64,000 bases of DNA. It comes from Rhizobiales bacterium NRL2. GTDB taxonomy: Bacteria > Pseudomonadota > Alphaproteobacteria > Minwuiales > Minwuiaceae. The translations under genes and the position numbers were made by a program. Positions 17,092-23,681 of the stretch are shown piece after piece. Within the stretch, counting starts at the first letter, position 1. Each line of letters opens with the position of its first letter. Under the pieces are notes generated by a model. It was not told the origin of the DNA, did not search any database, and saw nothing but the letters and a program-made list of their open reading frames with translations. Where the stretch lies: NCBI GenBank assembly GCA_001664005.1, contig CP016093.1, positions 62,001 to 126,000 of the forward strand, in the 5' to 3' direction.

Positions 17092-17361
17092 ATGCAAACT
17101 ATTGTCCGGTTTTCTCTCAATCGCGACAAAGGGAGCAAGCTCAGAAATGCACTGACCCCGATACTTGAGGGAGCTGGGATCAAGAAGGTCAGCACCGGCA
17201 CGTACAAGGGGGATGTCACCGAGGCGGTTCTACGCAATGTCCTCGCACAATTTTGGAATGCCATGGGTGCGCACATGGGACCAGCACATCTCGACCATTT
17301 CTGGATGTACGCGGACAATGAAGATGCCCCTAAAAGGGGCCTTGAGACTGATCCGGTGTGA
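17092..17361 (+). CDS. Unassigned 89-aa protein, possible small alpha/beta fold
   Basis: Starts MQTIVRFSLNRDKGSKLRN with a GGAGAAGGA ribosome site. The pattern of a first strand (TIVRFSL), a helix (SKLRNALTPILEGAG), a second strand and a helix ending FWNAMG, then LDHFWMYAD resembles ferredoxin-like small proteins such as VapD/Cas2-type folds, but only loosely. It lies 48 bases after the zinc-ribbon gene on the same strand, so the two may be co-transcribed. Codon use differs from the phage backbone. No function is claimed. Confidence 0.65.
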   Translation: MQTIVRFSLNRDKGSKLRNALTPILEGAGIKKVSTGTYKGDVTEAVLRNVLAQFWNAMGAHMGPAHLDHFWMYADNEDAPKRGLETDPV

Positions 17362-17501
17362 GATGGTCTTATCATCTGGACGGAATCCCGCGGATTCGCT
17401 AGGATTCTTGTGGTGGGTCGTCGGGTTGCCCGGGCCGCTGGCAGAAGATTGCTGGGGGGCGTCCCTGAGACGGTCAGCGCGGGAGATGCTGGCCTGGAAG
17501 C

Positions 17502-18386
17502 TCAGGGATCAGACGGGTCCGGGGCCCACCATTGTTTCGGATATCCGTAGAACCGAAAGATGTCCTCCTGATCCGGGAGCAATTCCGACTTCTTGAGAGA
17601 TGGCATCAGCTTGACGCCGTAGCCTGAAACCGACTCTAGCTTGGTGTCGCGGGGCCGAGCCATCCTGGGACCGAGCAATTTGGCAAAGGTCGGGTCGCAT
17701 GCACCTGTGCTGAAGCGGTCGCAGGCCTTGAAGAAGGCGCTGGCTACGACGTCAGCGAGCTGAAGGCCAGCACGCTCATTGTGCGTGTAGACTTTCAAGA
17801 GGTCGTAGTCGATCGATGGCCAGTGGATGCGGCCGATATTCAGGTAGGTGTTGGTTCCCTGGTAGCGAATCCACTGATAGTAGGCACCCATCTGGGCGTA
17901 CGAAAAGCCGCCTCGATTACTGTATTCGATCCGGATTTTGCGCGGTTCGCCATGGTGCTGCAGGGAGTGCCAGTGAACATAGTCCGTCGCCCTCTCCAAC
18001 AGCAGCCTCGTCATCCAGCAATAGAACCAGTTCTTCGCCGGAATCTTTTCCGCAAGCGGGTTGCGATAGCCGCGCATGTTCTTCTTGTTGGAGCAAACTA
18101 CAAAGTAGCGCGCACTCAGGTCTGCCATCGCCTGACAGACGTGCAGCTTCTTGGCGGGATTGAGCCGGCGAAAATGAAAGTCGCGCGTCACTCTGCCTGG
18201 CAGTCCATTGCGAATGTCGCGAACCCAATCCTTGACCTCCGCCTCCCTCGACGCGCGAATGAGGACGCCGGCGATGATCAGCCATTCGCTGGATCCACCG
18301 TCATCCAATGGGCGAACCCGCTTGAGGCCATCGTCGCCAGCTTCGTCAATGTAGAGGATGTAGTCGAAGTCCTTCTCAAGCGACAT
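17502..18386 (-). CDS. DUF3800 domain protein
   Basis: 294 aa. The N-terminal FDYILYIDEAGDDGLKR motif and the C-terminal LQLADVVASAFFKACD motif are the defining ends of DUF3800, a family with a predicted RNase-H-like nuclease fold often found in phages and near defence genes. The acidic residues of YIDEAGD and of LQLADVV would form the metal site if it is active. It lies 101 bases after the DUF3892 gene on the same strand, suggesting co-transcription, and converges with the 89-aa gene. Enzymatic activity and target are unknown. Confidence 0.88.
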   Translation of the reverse strand: MSLEKDFDYILYIDEAGDDGLKRVRPLDDGGSSEWLIIAGVLIRASREAEVKDWVRDIRNGLPGRVTRDFHFRRLNPAKKLHVCQAMADLSARYFVVCSNKKNMRGYRNPLAEKIPAKNWFYCWMTRLLLERATDYVHWHSLQHHGEPRKIRIEYSNRGGFSYAQMGAYYQWIRYQGTNTYLNIGRIHWPSIDYDLLKVYTHNERAGLQLADVVASAFFKACDRFSTGACDPTFAKLLGPRMARPRDTKLESVSGYGVKLMPSLKKSELLPDQEDIFRFYGYPKQWWAPDPSDP

Positions 18387-18487
18387 TGTGAGCTCCAGCG
18401 CTCATCGCGGTCAGCCAATCGAGATTCCGCGGACTTTGGCTGCACCGCGACATGCAACAGGCGTCGGGTGCAGCCATATCTGCTACC

Positions 18488-18778
18488 TCAGCCGCAAGTC
18501 GGCAGGCTGAGCAGGTTGTTCGGCTCCGCGCCATCGTTTTCGGTCTTCAGGTATTTCCGACCGTTCCGCGACGCCACGATGACATTGACCGGCTTCCCGC
18601 CACCCTGGGTCCAGAACGCCCAGGTGCCGTTCTCGATCCCGGCGATCGCTTTGTCCAGGGGGAGCCGCCACGGACCGCCCCCGTTCTTCGCGCCGGTCTT
18701 GCCGCCGATCGAGTCGATGCGGCGGTCCTCGTCCGCTCCGTCCGGGATGATGCAGGTGATTTCGTGTCGAGCAGCCAT
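18488..18778 (-). CDS. DUF3892 domain protein
   Basis: 96 aa. HEITCIIPDGADEDRRIDSIGG at the start and YLKTENDGAEPNNLLSLPTC at the end are the conserved borders of DUF3892, a small family of unknown role. The middle (DKAIAGIENGTWAFW) is also typical. A strong AAGGAGG lies 5 bases before the ATG. It is the first gene of a likely two-gene unit with DUF3800. A strongly structured 345-base region lies upstream. Confidence 0.85.
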   Translation of the reverse strand: MAARHEITCIIPDGADEDRRIDSIGGKTGAKNGGGPWRLPLDKAIAGIENGTWAFWTQGGGKPVNVIVASRNGRKYLKTENDGAEPNNLLSLPTCG

Positions 18779-19124
18779 TCTGGCCTCCTTTTGTGATGGA
18801 GGCCCGGCTTGACTGAATCGGCTTGTTCCCGCTTACTGCGAGGGCTTTCGTACAAGCATCCCGCGCCGGGCCTCCGGTTTCTCGGGATTGGATTCGGGCC
18901 GGGTGGCACCCCGGCCCGAATCACTTCAGCCTTACAGGGATTCCATATTCTCAGCCGATTCGCTACCGGTACGACCCGGCCTGTCGGGCCTTGTCAGCCG
19001 GTTTGGTCGGGGATGTATTGCGCACGAGGCGAGACGCGAGAGAACGACCGAATGACTTTCGCATAAATCGAGACGATTGCGGGCCTCGCCACCGCAGGCG
19101 ACGCGGACGGACAGGGTGAGCGAT
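18779..19124. other. Non-coding region with two strong inverted repeats
   Basis: 346 bases with no credible gene, between divergent DUF3892 (-) and the 238-aa gene (+), so it must hold the promoters for both. It contains a perfect 11-bp inverted repeat GGAGGCCCGGC/GCCGGGCCTCC (18798-18808 and 18865-18875). It also contains a perfect 13-bp hairpin GATTCGGGCCGGG/CCCGGCCCGAATC with a 6-base loop (18891-18922). Neither hairpin is followed by a T-run. A structured leader, a small RNA or a remnant repeat are all possible. Confidence 0.6.
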
Positions 19125-19841
19125 ATGGATCCAGATGATCTTGATGATGTATTGGCGAAAGTCGAATGGGCCGACTACCAGATAGATGCGCTTGAAAAAG
19201 GTCTCAAAGAGTTCCTGGATCGAAAGCCCTATCGACTTAGGCCAGAACCAGACCCCGAGGGACACGGTCTGATCTACTTTTTCAAGGCTGCGGCGCCTGT
19301 GCCGCGAGCCGTTGGCGTTCAAACGGGCGCCATCATTCACGCCCAACGTAGTGCGCTCGACCTCCTCGCTTGTGCGCTCGCTGCACGCAATGGACGCCCG
19401 GTGCCTACCGATACCTGTTTTCCGTTCGCCAGATCGGAGCAACAGCTTGCCGACAAGAGGACAAAGAGAAAGATCCGGGCCCTTTCCGAAGCTGATCAGG
19501 CGGCGGTCCTCGCATTTCGTCCTTACCGTGGTGGCAATGCACCTCTTTACGCGCTCCATGACCTTGATCGGATGGACAAGCATCGAAAGCTCTTAGTGTG
19601 CGGCGTGGACCGGGGCGAGGTCGCTTTCACCGGCTCAGGCTTCCTTGGCATGATGGCGTTTTTTGAGGGACCGTTTCACGATGGCGATCCAGTTGCGCGT
19701 TGGGACGCGCGGGGCCTTGAGCTAAATATCTCGCTCGACGTGACACTGGCTGAGGTTCCGGATATCGGCCGCCCACCGGCCGTCCAGCTACTTCGAAGCT
19801 TCAGCGGAATGACCCGAGCGATCATTGAAACGTTCAGATGA
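19125..19841 (+). CDS. Unassigned 238-aa protein (phage cargo)
   Basis: Starts MDPDDLDDVLAKVEWADYQIDALEKGLKEFL; the ATG at 19125 is preceded by GGGTGAG. A central block GAIIHAQRSALDLLACALAARNG, followed by CFPFA, resembles a recurrent hypothetical family with a (G)xxxHNxRSALDxL helix, perhaps HEPN-like, but I cannot assign it with confidence. A coiled N-terminus and a strand-rich C-terminus follow. It is isolated on the plus strand inside the accessory island and is followed 50 bases later by a strong hairpin. Confidence 0.65.
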   Translation: MDPDDLDDVLAKVEWADYQIDALEKGLKEFLDRKPYRLRPEPDPEGHGLIYFFKAAAPVPRAVGVQTGAIIHAQRSALDLLACALAARNGRPVPTDTCFPFARSEQQLADKRTKRKIRALSEADQAAVLAFRPYRGGNAPLYALHDLDRMDKHRKLLVCGVDRGEVAFTGSGFLGMMAFFEGPFHDGDPVARWDARGLELNISLDVTLAEVPDIGRPPAVQLLRSFSGMTRAIIETFR

Positions 19842-20103
19842 ACGCACCCCGCCGGTAGCGCTCGGCATCACCTGCCACTCGTACTTCAAAATGGCGCCCT
19901 CTAGGCAGAGGGCGCCATGGATTCGTCATTTTCATCGACTACTAATGACGGATGTCGTCCAATGGTCGGACCGATAGAGAGCGCCCCAGAATCGGCAGGT
20001 GGCCTTCACCGGCCCGATGACCGGAACGACCCCTCTCGGGGCTCCTGCCCCCTTTTAGCGTCTATTATTCGTCTATTAGAAACCGGAGTCCGGTGGCTGG
20101 TAG
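19842..20103. other. Gap between the 238-aa gene and the inverted-repeat element
   Basis: 262 bases without a gene. It holds the terminator hairpin at 19891-19918, a CCCC-TCT-CGGGG mini-stem near 20030-20045, and two direct GTCTATTA copies (20060-20067 and 20071-20078) in an AT-richer stretch. Nothing else is recognisable. Confidence 0.5.
19891..19918 (-). terminator. Strong intrinsic terminator between head operon and accessory island
   Basis: Perfect 12-bp stem ATGGCGCCCTCT/AGAGGGCGCCAT with loop AGGC. On the minus strand it is followed by TTTTGAA, so it should stop leftward transcripts that have passed terminase, portal and gpF. It lies 50 bases after the plus-strand 238-aa gene and may also serve that gene, although no T-run follows on the plus strand. 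This would separate the lysis/packaging transcript from the protease I transcript. Confidence 0.7.
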
Positions 20104-20159
20104 TGTCTCAGTTTGAAATTTGCCCACCCTTGACGCGGGTTCGCATCGGTCTCTTGGCT

Positions 20160-20187
20160 CCTATATGCTTGGCGGTGGGCATATAGG
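20160..20187 (+). promoter_or_regulatory. Hairpin that covers the ribosome-binding site of the 75-aa gene
   Basis: CCTATATGC (20160-20168) pairs with GCATATAGG (20179-20187) across a 10-base loop. The right arm includes the first bases of AGGAG, the Shine-Dalgarno for the GTG start at 20197. Translation could therefore depend on opening of this stem. Confidence 0.5.
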
Positions 20188-20196
20188 AGAACCACG

Positions 20197-20424
20197 GTGA
20201 CCTTCTACCGAGTCTGGAACAGGAGTGACGATGCAGGTGAGGTCTATTGGGTTTCGGCAGAGTCGGAGAAGCACGCTCGCCGGCTCGTGGCGCTCAACGC
20301 TGAGGAAACGCTTGAACCGGAAGACTCATTCCGGCTCGAATGTGAGGTGAGCGACGAAAAGCGCCCGCCGTTTGGCCTTATCTACCGCCGACTTCGTGGG
20401 CCCCTTATGATTGAGAAGCGATAG
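20197..20424 (+). CDS. Unassigned 75-aa protein inside the inverted-repeat element
   Basis: GTG start with AGGAG 7 bases upstream. The protein reads MTFYRVWNRSDDAGEVYWVSAESEKHARRLVALNAEETLEPEDSF, a plausible small alpha/beta fold with a helix at SEKHARRLVALNAEE. Codon use looks real, with no low-complexity runs. It is followed 2 bases later by a second frame. No family recognised. Confidence 0.55.
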   Translation: MTFYRVWNRSDDAGEVYWVSAESEKHARRLVALNAEETLEPEDSFRLECEVSDEKRPPFGLIYRRLRGPLMIEKR

Positions 20425-20426
20425 CC

Positions 20427-20738
20427 ATGCCCAAGGAATTCCAATTGGCATTGGGTGGCGTAGTCCTTTTGATGAACCATGCAATCGCCGAACCGATTAC
20501 GTCTCATTCTTCGAAGACGTGGCCCACCATTGGCGAATGCTGGGCGACGCTCTCGCCGACGGTGTTTTTGTTCATTGATGAGTTTGGGTTTTCTAGGCTC
20601 ACCCAAAACTCGTCCGATCGAATCGAACATGAAGTAACCGATAGCGTGTCCGGGCGCGTTGTTTTGCGGGCCGGCTGCATCCGGGTTCCGAACAGCAGCC
20701 CCGCGATCTTCCGGCGCTACCTCGAGATTTCAAACTGA
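20427..20738 (+). CDS. Possible 103-aa protein at the right end of the inverted-repeat element
   Basis: ATG two bases after the previous stop; the stop codon lies inside the right terminal repeat. The product (MPKEFQLALGGVVLLMNHAIAEP, then an uncharged Ser/Thr-rich middle) has no recognised domain and weak coding character. It may be genuine because of the tight spacing, or a chance open frame. Confidence 0.35.
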   Translation: MPKEFQLALGGVVLLMNHAIAEPITSHSSKTWPTIGECWATLSPTVFLFIDEFGFSRLTQNSSDRIEHEVTDSVSGRVVLRAGCIRVPNSSPAIFRRYLEISN

Positions 20739-20742
20739 GACA

Positions 20743-20894
20743 TTGGCCGGCCCTCGCGCTTTCATCGTCCGCGCCGCGTCGCTATATTGAGGCCCAGGCG
20801 GCGCGACACGGTGACATTCTCCCTGCCGTAGCAGGCGCCATTGGCGTCGAGCGCCATGCGGGGTTCTGTGGGAGGCCCCGCCGCCGCCTTCTTC
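20743..20894. other. Gap between gpF and the inverted-repeat element
   Basis: 152 bases downstream of gpF. A 31-codon minus-strand frame (MALDANGACYGRENVTVSRRLG...) is open here and could be a broken remnant of a gene cut by the element, but it is too short to support. No hairpin or promoter is obvious. Confidence 0.3.
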
Positions 20895-22082
20895 TCACCT
20901 CAAGCGACGGCCGCGACGGCGGAGCCGGTCGAACTCGCCCGGGCCCAGGGCGCGGAAGAACGAGACCAGAAACGCCGCCGAGCCTTCGAGATTGGCCTTG
21001 GCGACCGCGACGTAGCGACGATCCCGGATCTCGGTGAAGAGGGCCATTCGGCCATCCGGCTGCAGCACCGCCTCGCCCTCGCGGAAGATCTCCGGTAGCA
21101 GGCGATACTCGTCGAGCGTCAGCTCCGGGTGGCCGGGATTGCCCGGCAACTCGCCGCGCTGCTTCCGCATGGTGTCGGCCGAGAGATCCACGCGCCGGAC
21201 CTCGGTACCGATCGCGGCGGCGAACGCCTCGTCCAGCCAGGCGACGGGCGCGGCGCCCCCGGCGGTACCGTGGACGATGTCCTCGAAATGCGGGCTCTTC
21301 ACCGCGGCCCTGGCGGCGGCATGGCCCCAGTCCGCGTCCGCATACCTGGCTGGATCGGGGAAACGCCCCTCGGCCGCCATGCCGACATTGTGGCCCCAGC
21401 CCGGATCGATGCCGGCCGGCGCGTCGATCACCTCGCGGGTCCGGCGGTTGACGTGCGCCCGGCCGGGTCCGGACTCGGGCGGCTCGGTCACCGACCAGCC
21501 GCGGCGGCGCATCTGGCCCTCGGAGACCTGCTGCACCTGGCAGCGGCAGCGCCAGCCATTGGGCGGGTAGTGCGTCTGCCAGAACGGATGGTCGACCGGC
21601 AGCAGCGTGCCGTGCCAGGCGCGGTGCTGCGGCCGCGTGCGGCCGTCCAGGACGGCGACGTAGCGAAGGTATGGCAGATCCTGTTTCGTCGCCTGGATGC
21701 GGGTCCAGTGGCCGGCGGCGTGGGCGGCGCGGAGATTGGCGTCGTAGATGATGCGAAGCCGCCGGTCGGAGCCGAGCTGCGCCTCGATCGTCTCGCCGGT
21801 GAGCGCGTCGAACATGGGCTTGCGGCCCCACCAGCCCAGCTCCTTCAGCCGGGGCGTGAGCGTCTTCCGGAACTCCTGGAACGTCGTCCCGCTGGCCAGG
21901 GCGCGGTCGACCTCGCCGCGGATCGCCTCCAGCACGTCGAGGCGCATCGCCTTGGCGACGGTGAAGGCCTGGCCGTGCTGCTCGGCCGAGACGTCGCGCC
22001 AGCTGAAGCCGGTGCGGTAGCCCTTGGAGCGGAAGAAGGCGACGGCCTCGGCCGGCGGCAGGGGCGTCAGCTCCAGGGGCAT
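20895..22082 (-). CDS. Mu gpF-like minor head protein
   Basis: 395 aa. N-terminal PPAEAVAFFRSKGYRTGFSWRDV, the middle RLRIIYDANLRAAHAAGHW and the segment YLRYVAVLDGRTRPQHRAWHGTLLPVDHPFWQTHYPPNGWRCRC are diagnostic of the phage head morphogenesis (SPP1 gp7/Mu F) family. The protein is a minor head component thought to act at the portal during packaging. It follows the portal gene by 3 bases. It is the last gene of the packaging operon before the accessory island, where Mu would continue with G and I. Confidence 0.92.
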   Translation of the reverse strand: MPLELTPLPPAEAVAFFRSKGYRTGFSWRDVSAEQHGQAFTVAKAMRLDVLEAIRGEVDRALASGTTFQEFRKTLTPRLKELGWWGRKPMFDALTGETIEAQLGSDRRLRIIYDANLRAAHAAGHWTRIQATKQDLPYLRYVAVLDGRTRPQHRAWHGTLLPVDHPFWQTHYPPNGWRCRCQVQQVSEGQMRRRGWSVTEPPESGPGRAHVNRRTREVIDAPAGIDPGWGHNVGMAAEGRFPDPARYADADWGHAAARAAVKSPHFEDIVHGTAGGAAPVAWLDEAFAAAIGTEVRRVDLSADTMRKQRGELPGNPGHPELTLDEYRLLPEIFREGEAVLQPDGRMALFTEIRDRRYVAVAKANLEGSAAFLVSFFRALGPGEFDRLRRRGRRLR

Positions 22083-22085
22083 CGC

Positions 22086-23681
22086 CTACGCCTCGTCATC
22101 GAGGCCCACCCCGATGCGGCCGGCAAGCTTCGCCTGGAACAGGATGTCGCCCAGCCTTTCCACCGCGCCGTCCGGCGGTTCGCCGCCGACCAGCCGGCGC
22201 AGGCGCCGTTCGAAATCGTCGAAGTCCGCCGCCTCGGCCAGTTCGCCCAGGGCGTCGGCCACGAGATCCGAGAGCGGGTCGTAGCCCTCCGATTCCAGCG
22301 CCGCGATCGCGAGATTGTCGAGCATGTCGGCTTCCGCGCCGGTCGCAGCTGCGGTCGTGAGGCGGTCGCGCCGGGCGGCGGTCTCGGCCGGGTCGGCCGC
22401 GGGATCGTCCTGCTCCTGCTGCGGCGGGGCTGCCTGCGGCGCCGGCGCCACCAGCAGCTCGGCGTCCTCGTCCGGATCGGCGAAGCCCAGCATGTCGCGG
22501 ATCTCCGACATCTGCACCTTCAGGCCCATCGGCACGAAGGTCTTGAGCCCGGCGATGCGCTGGGCGAGCGGGATGTCGTCGGGCGCGACCAGGCGCATCC
22601 TGGGATAGGCGCGCCGCGGCCCGAGGTTGAGATCGACCAGCGGTTTGACCAGGTCGCGCGCCAGCGTGGCGCAGAGCTGGCGGGCGTCGGCGTCGCGGAT
22701 GTCCTCGCGGACGTCGTCGTGGACCCGGCCCACGGCATGGCCGCCGGCAATGGCGTCGGTGGTCGCGGTCTGGCCCAGCACCAGCTTGGAGACCTGCTGG
22801 TCGAGATAGGCGCAGAGCCGCTCGAACAGGTCGATATTGCCGGCGAGCTTGGCCTCGATCAGCTCGATCTCCATCGAGCGCGGCACGATGCCGGCCATGT
22901 CGGTGCCGATGGCGCTGACGGCGTTGAGCAGGATCTTCCGGTCTTCCGCGCTCGCGCCGGCGTCGTAGCGGCCGATGCGGATCGGGTGGCCGAAGGTCTC
23001 GGCAAAGACGATCCAGTCCTTCAGCCCGAAGTTCTGGAACAGGTAGAGCCAGGCCGCCGCCCGGGCCAGGCCGTTGCGGATCGGGATGCCGGACTTGGCG
23101 CGGGCATGGTGGGTGATGAACTTGAACGGCGCCAGTGGCAGGTCGCCGGCGATGTCGCGGAGCAGCAGCGTCGTGCCGTCCTCGATCGACGGCCGGAACC
23201 AGCGCGGGTCGCGCCACTCCAGGCGCTCGGGCCACCAGGACCGCGCCTCCCGGATCCAGATGATCTCGGCCACGGCATAGCCCTTGGCGATGCCGTCCAG
23301 CAGGTCGATCAGCTCCTCCTCGATGCCGTCGCGCACCAGCGCCTCGCGCACCAGGTCAGCGGCCTTCACGTCGTCGGCCGCGTCGGAGGCGGCCTCGACC
23401 TGCAGCTCCAGCCCGGCGACGGCGCGCTTTCGGACGCCGACGACGGCGGCGTAGTGGAGGTACTTCTCCTCCATCGCCTCGGCCAGTTCCAGATAGCCGG
23501 TGGGCTCGCCCTGCTCGGCGTCGAGCAGGAGCCGCGCCAGCCGGACGGGCGTGAGCCCCGCTTCCGGGTGGTCGGAAATCACCTGGCGGACGGAGCGGAG
23601 CGACGGCGCCGCCAGCTCCTCGGTCAGCTTGCCCCGCTCGATCGGGCGGCCGTACTGGTCCAGGATTCTCGTCTCGGGCAT
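22086..23681 (-). CDS. Mu gp29-like portal protein (DUF935)
   Basis: 531 aa. Family marks: RILDQYGRPIERGKL at the start, ASPLRSVRQVISDHPE-type segment, LRDIAGDLPLAPFKFITHHARAKSG, and KLVLGQTATTDAIAGGHAVGRVH. Forms the portal ring through which DNA is packaged. The ATG at 23681 overlaps the terminase stop by one base (TGATG); a GTG just before it is an alternative start. Residues about 395-430 are a Gln/Pro/Ala-rich linker. Confidence 0.93.
   Translation of the reverse strand: MPETRILDQYGRPIERGKLTEELAAPSLRSVRQVISDHPEAGLTPVRLARLLLDAEQGEPTGYLELAEAMEEKYLHYAAVVGVRKRAVAGLELQVEAASDAADDVKAADLVREALVRDGIEEELIDLLDGIAKGYAVAEIIWIREARSWWPERLEWRDPRWFRPSIEDGTTLLLRDIAGDLPLAPFKFITHHARAKSGIPIRNGLARAAAWLYLFQNFGLKDWIVFAETFGHPIRIGRYDAGASAEDRKILLNAVSAIGTDMAGIVPRSMEIELIEAKLAGNIDLFERLCAYLDQQVSKLVLGQTATTDAIAGGHAVGRVHDDVREDIRDADARQLCATLARDLVKPLVDLNLGPRRAYPRMRLVAPDDIPLAQRIAGLKTFVPMGLKVQMSEIRDMLGFADPDEDAELLVAPAPQAAPPQQEQDDPAADPAETAARRDRLTTAAATGAEADMLDNLAIAALESEGYDPLSDLVADALGELAEAADFDDFERRLRRLVGGEPPDGAVERLGDILFQAKLAGRIGVGLDDEA

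Larger units (their letters stand above)
20104..20742 (+). mobile_element. 639-bp element with perfect 16-bp terminal inverted repeats
   Basis: Begins TGTCTCAGTTTGAAAT and ends ATTTCAAACTGAGACA, an exact inverted repeat with TG...CA ends like many insertion sequences. It encloses two short plus-strand reading frames and no transposase. The base composition is lower in GC than the phage around it. No target-site duplication of 4 or more bases is visible beside the ends (GGTAG left, TTGGC right). It looks like a non-autonomous (MITE-like) element or a decayed insertion sequence. Confidence 0.65.

Noticed and set aside
17326-17340. GCCCCTAAAAGGGGC hairpin as a terminator
   Set aside because: It lies inside the end of the 89-aa gene and no T-run follows on either strand.
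20382-20630. 82-codon minus-strand frame inside the inverted-repeat element
   Set aside because: Overlaps both plus-strand frames, very Arg-rich, no ribosome site.
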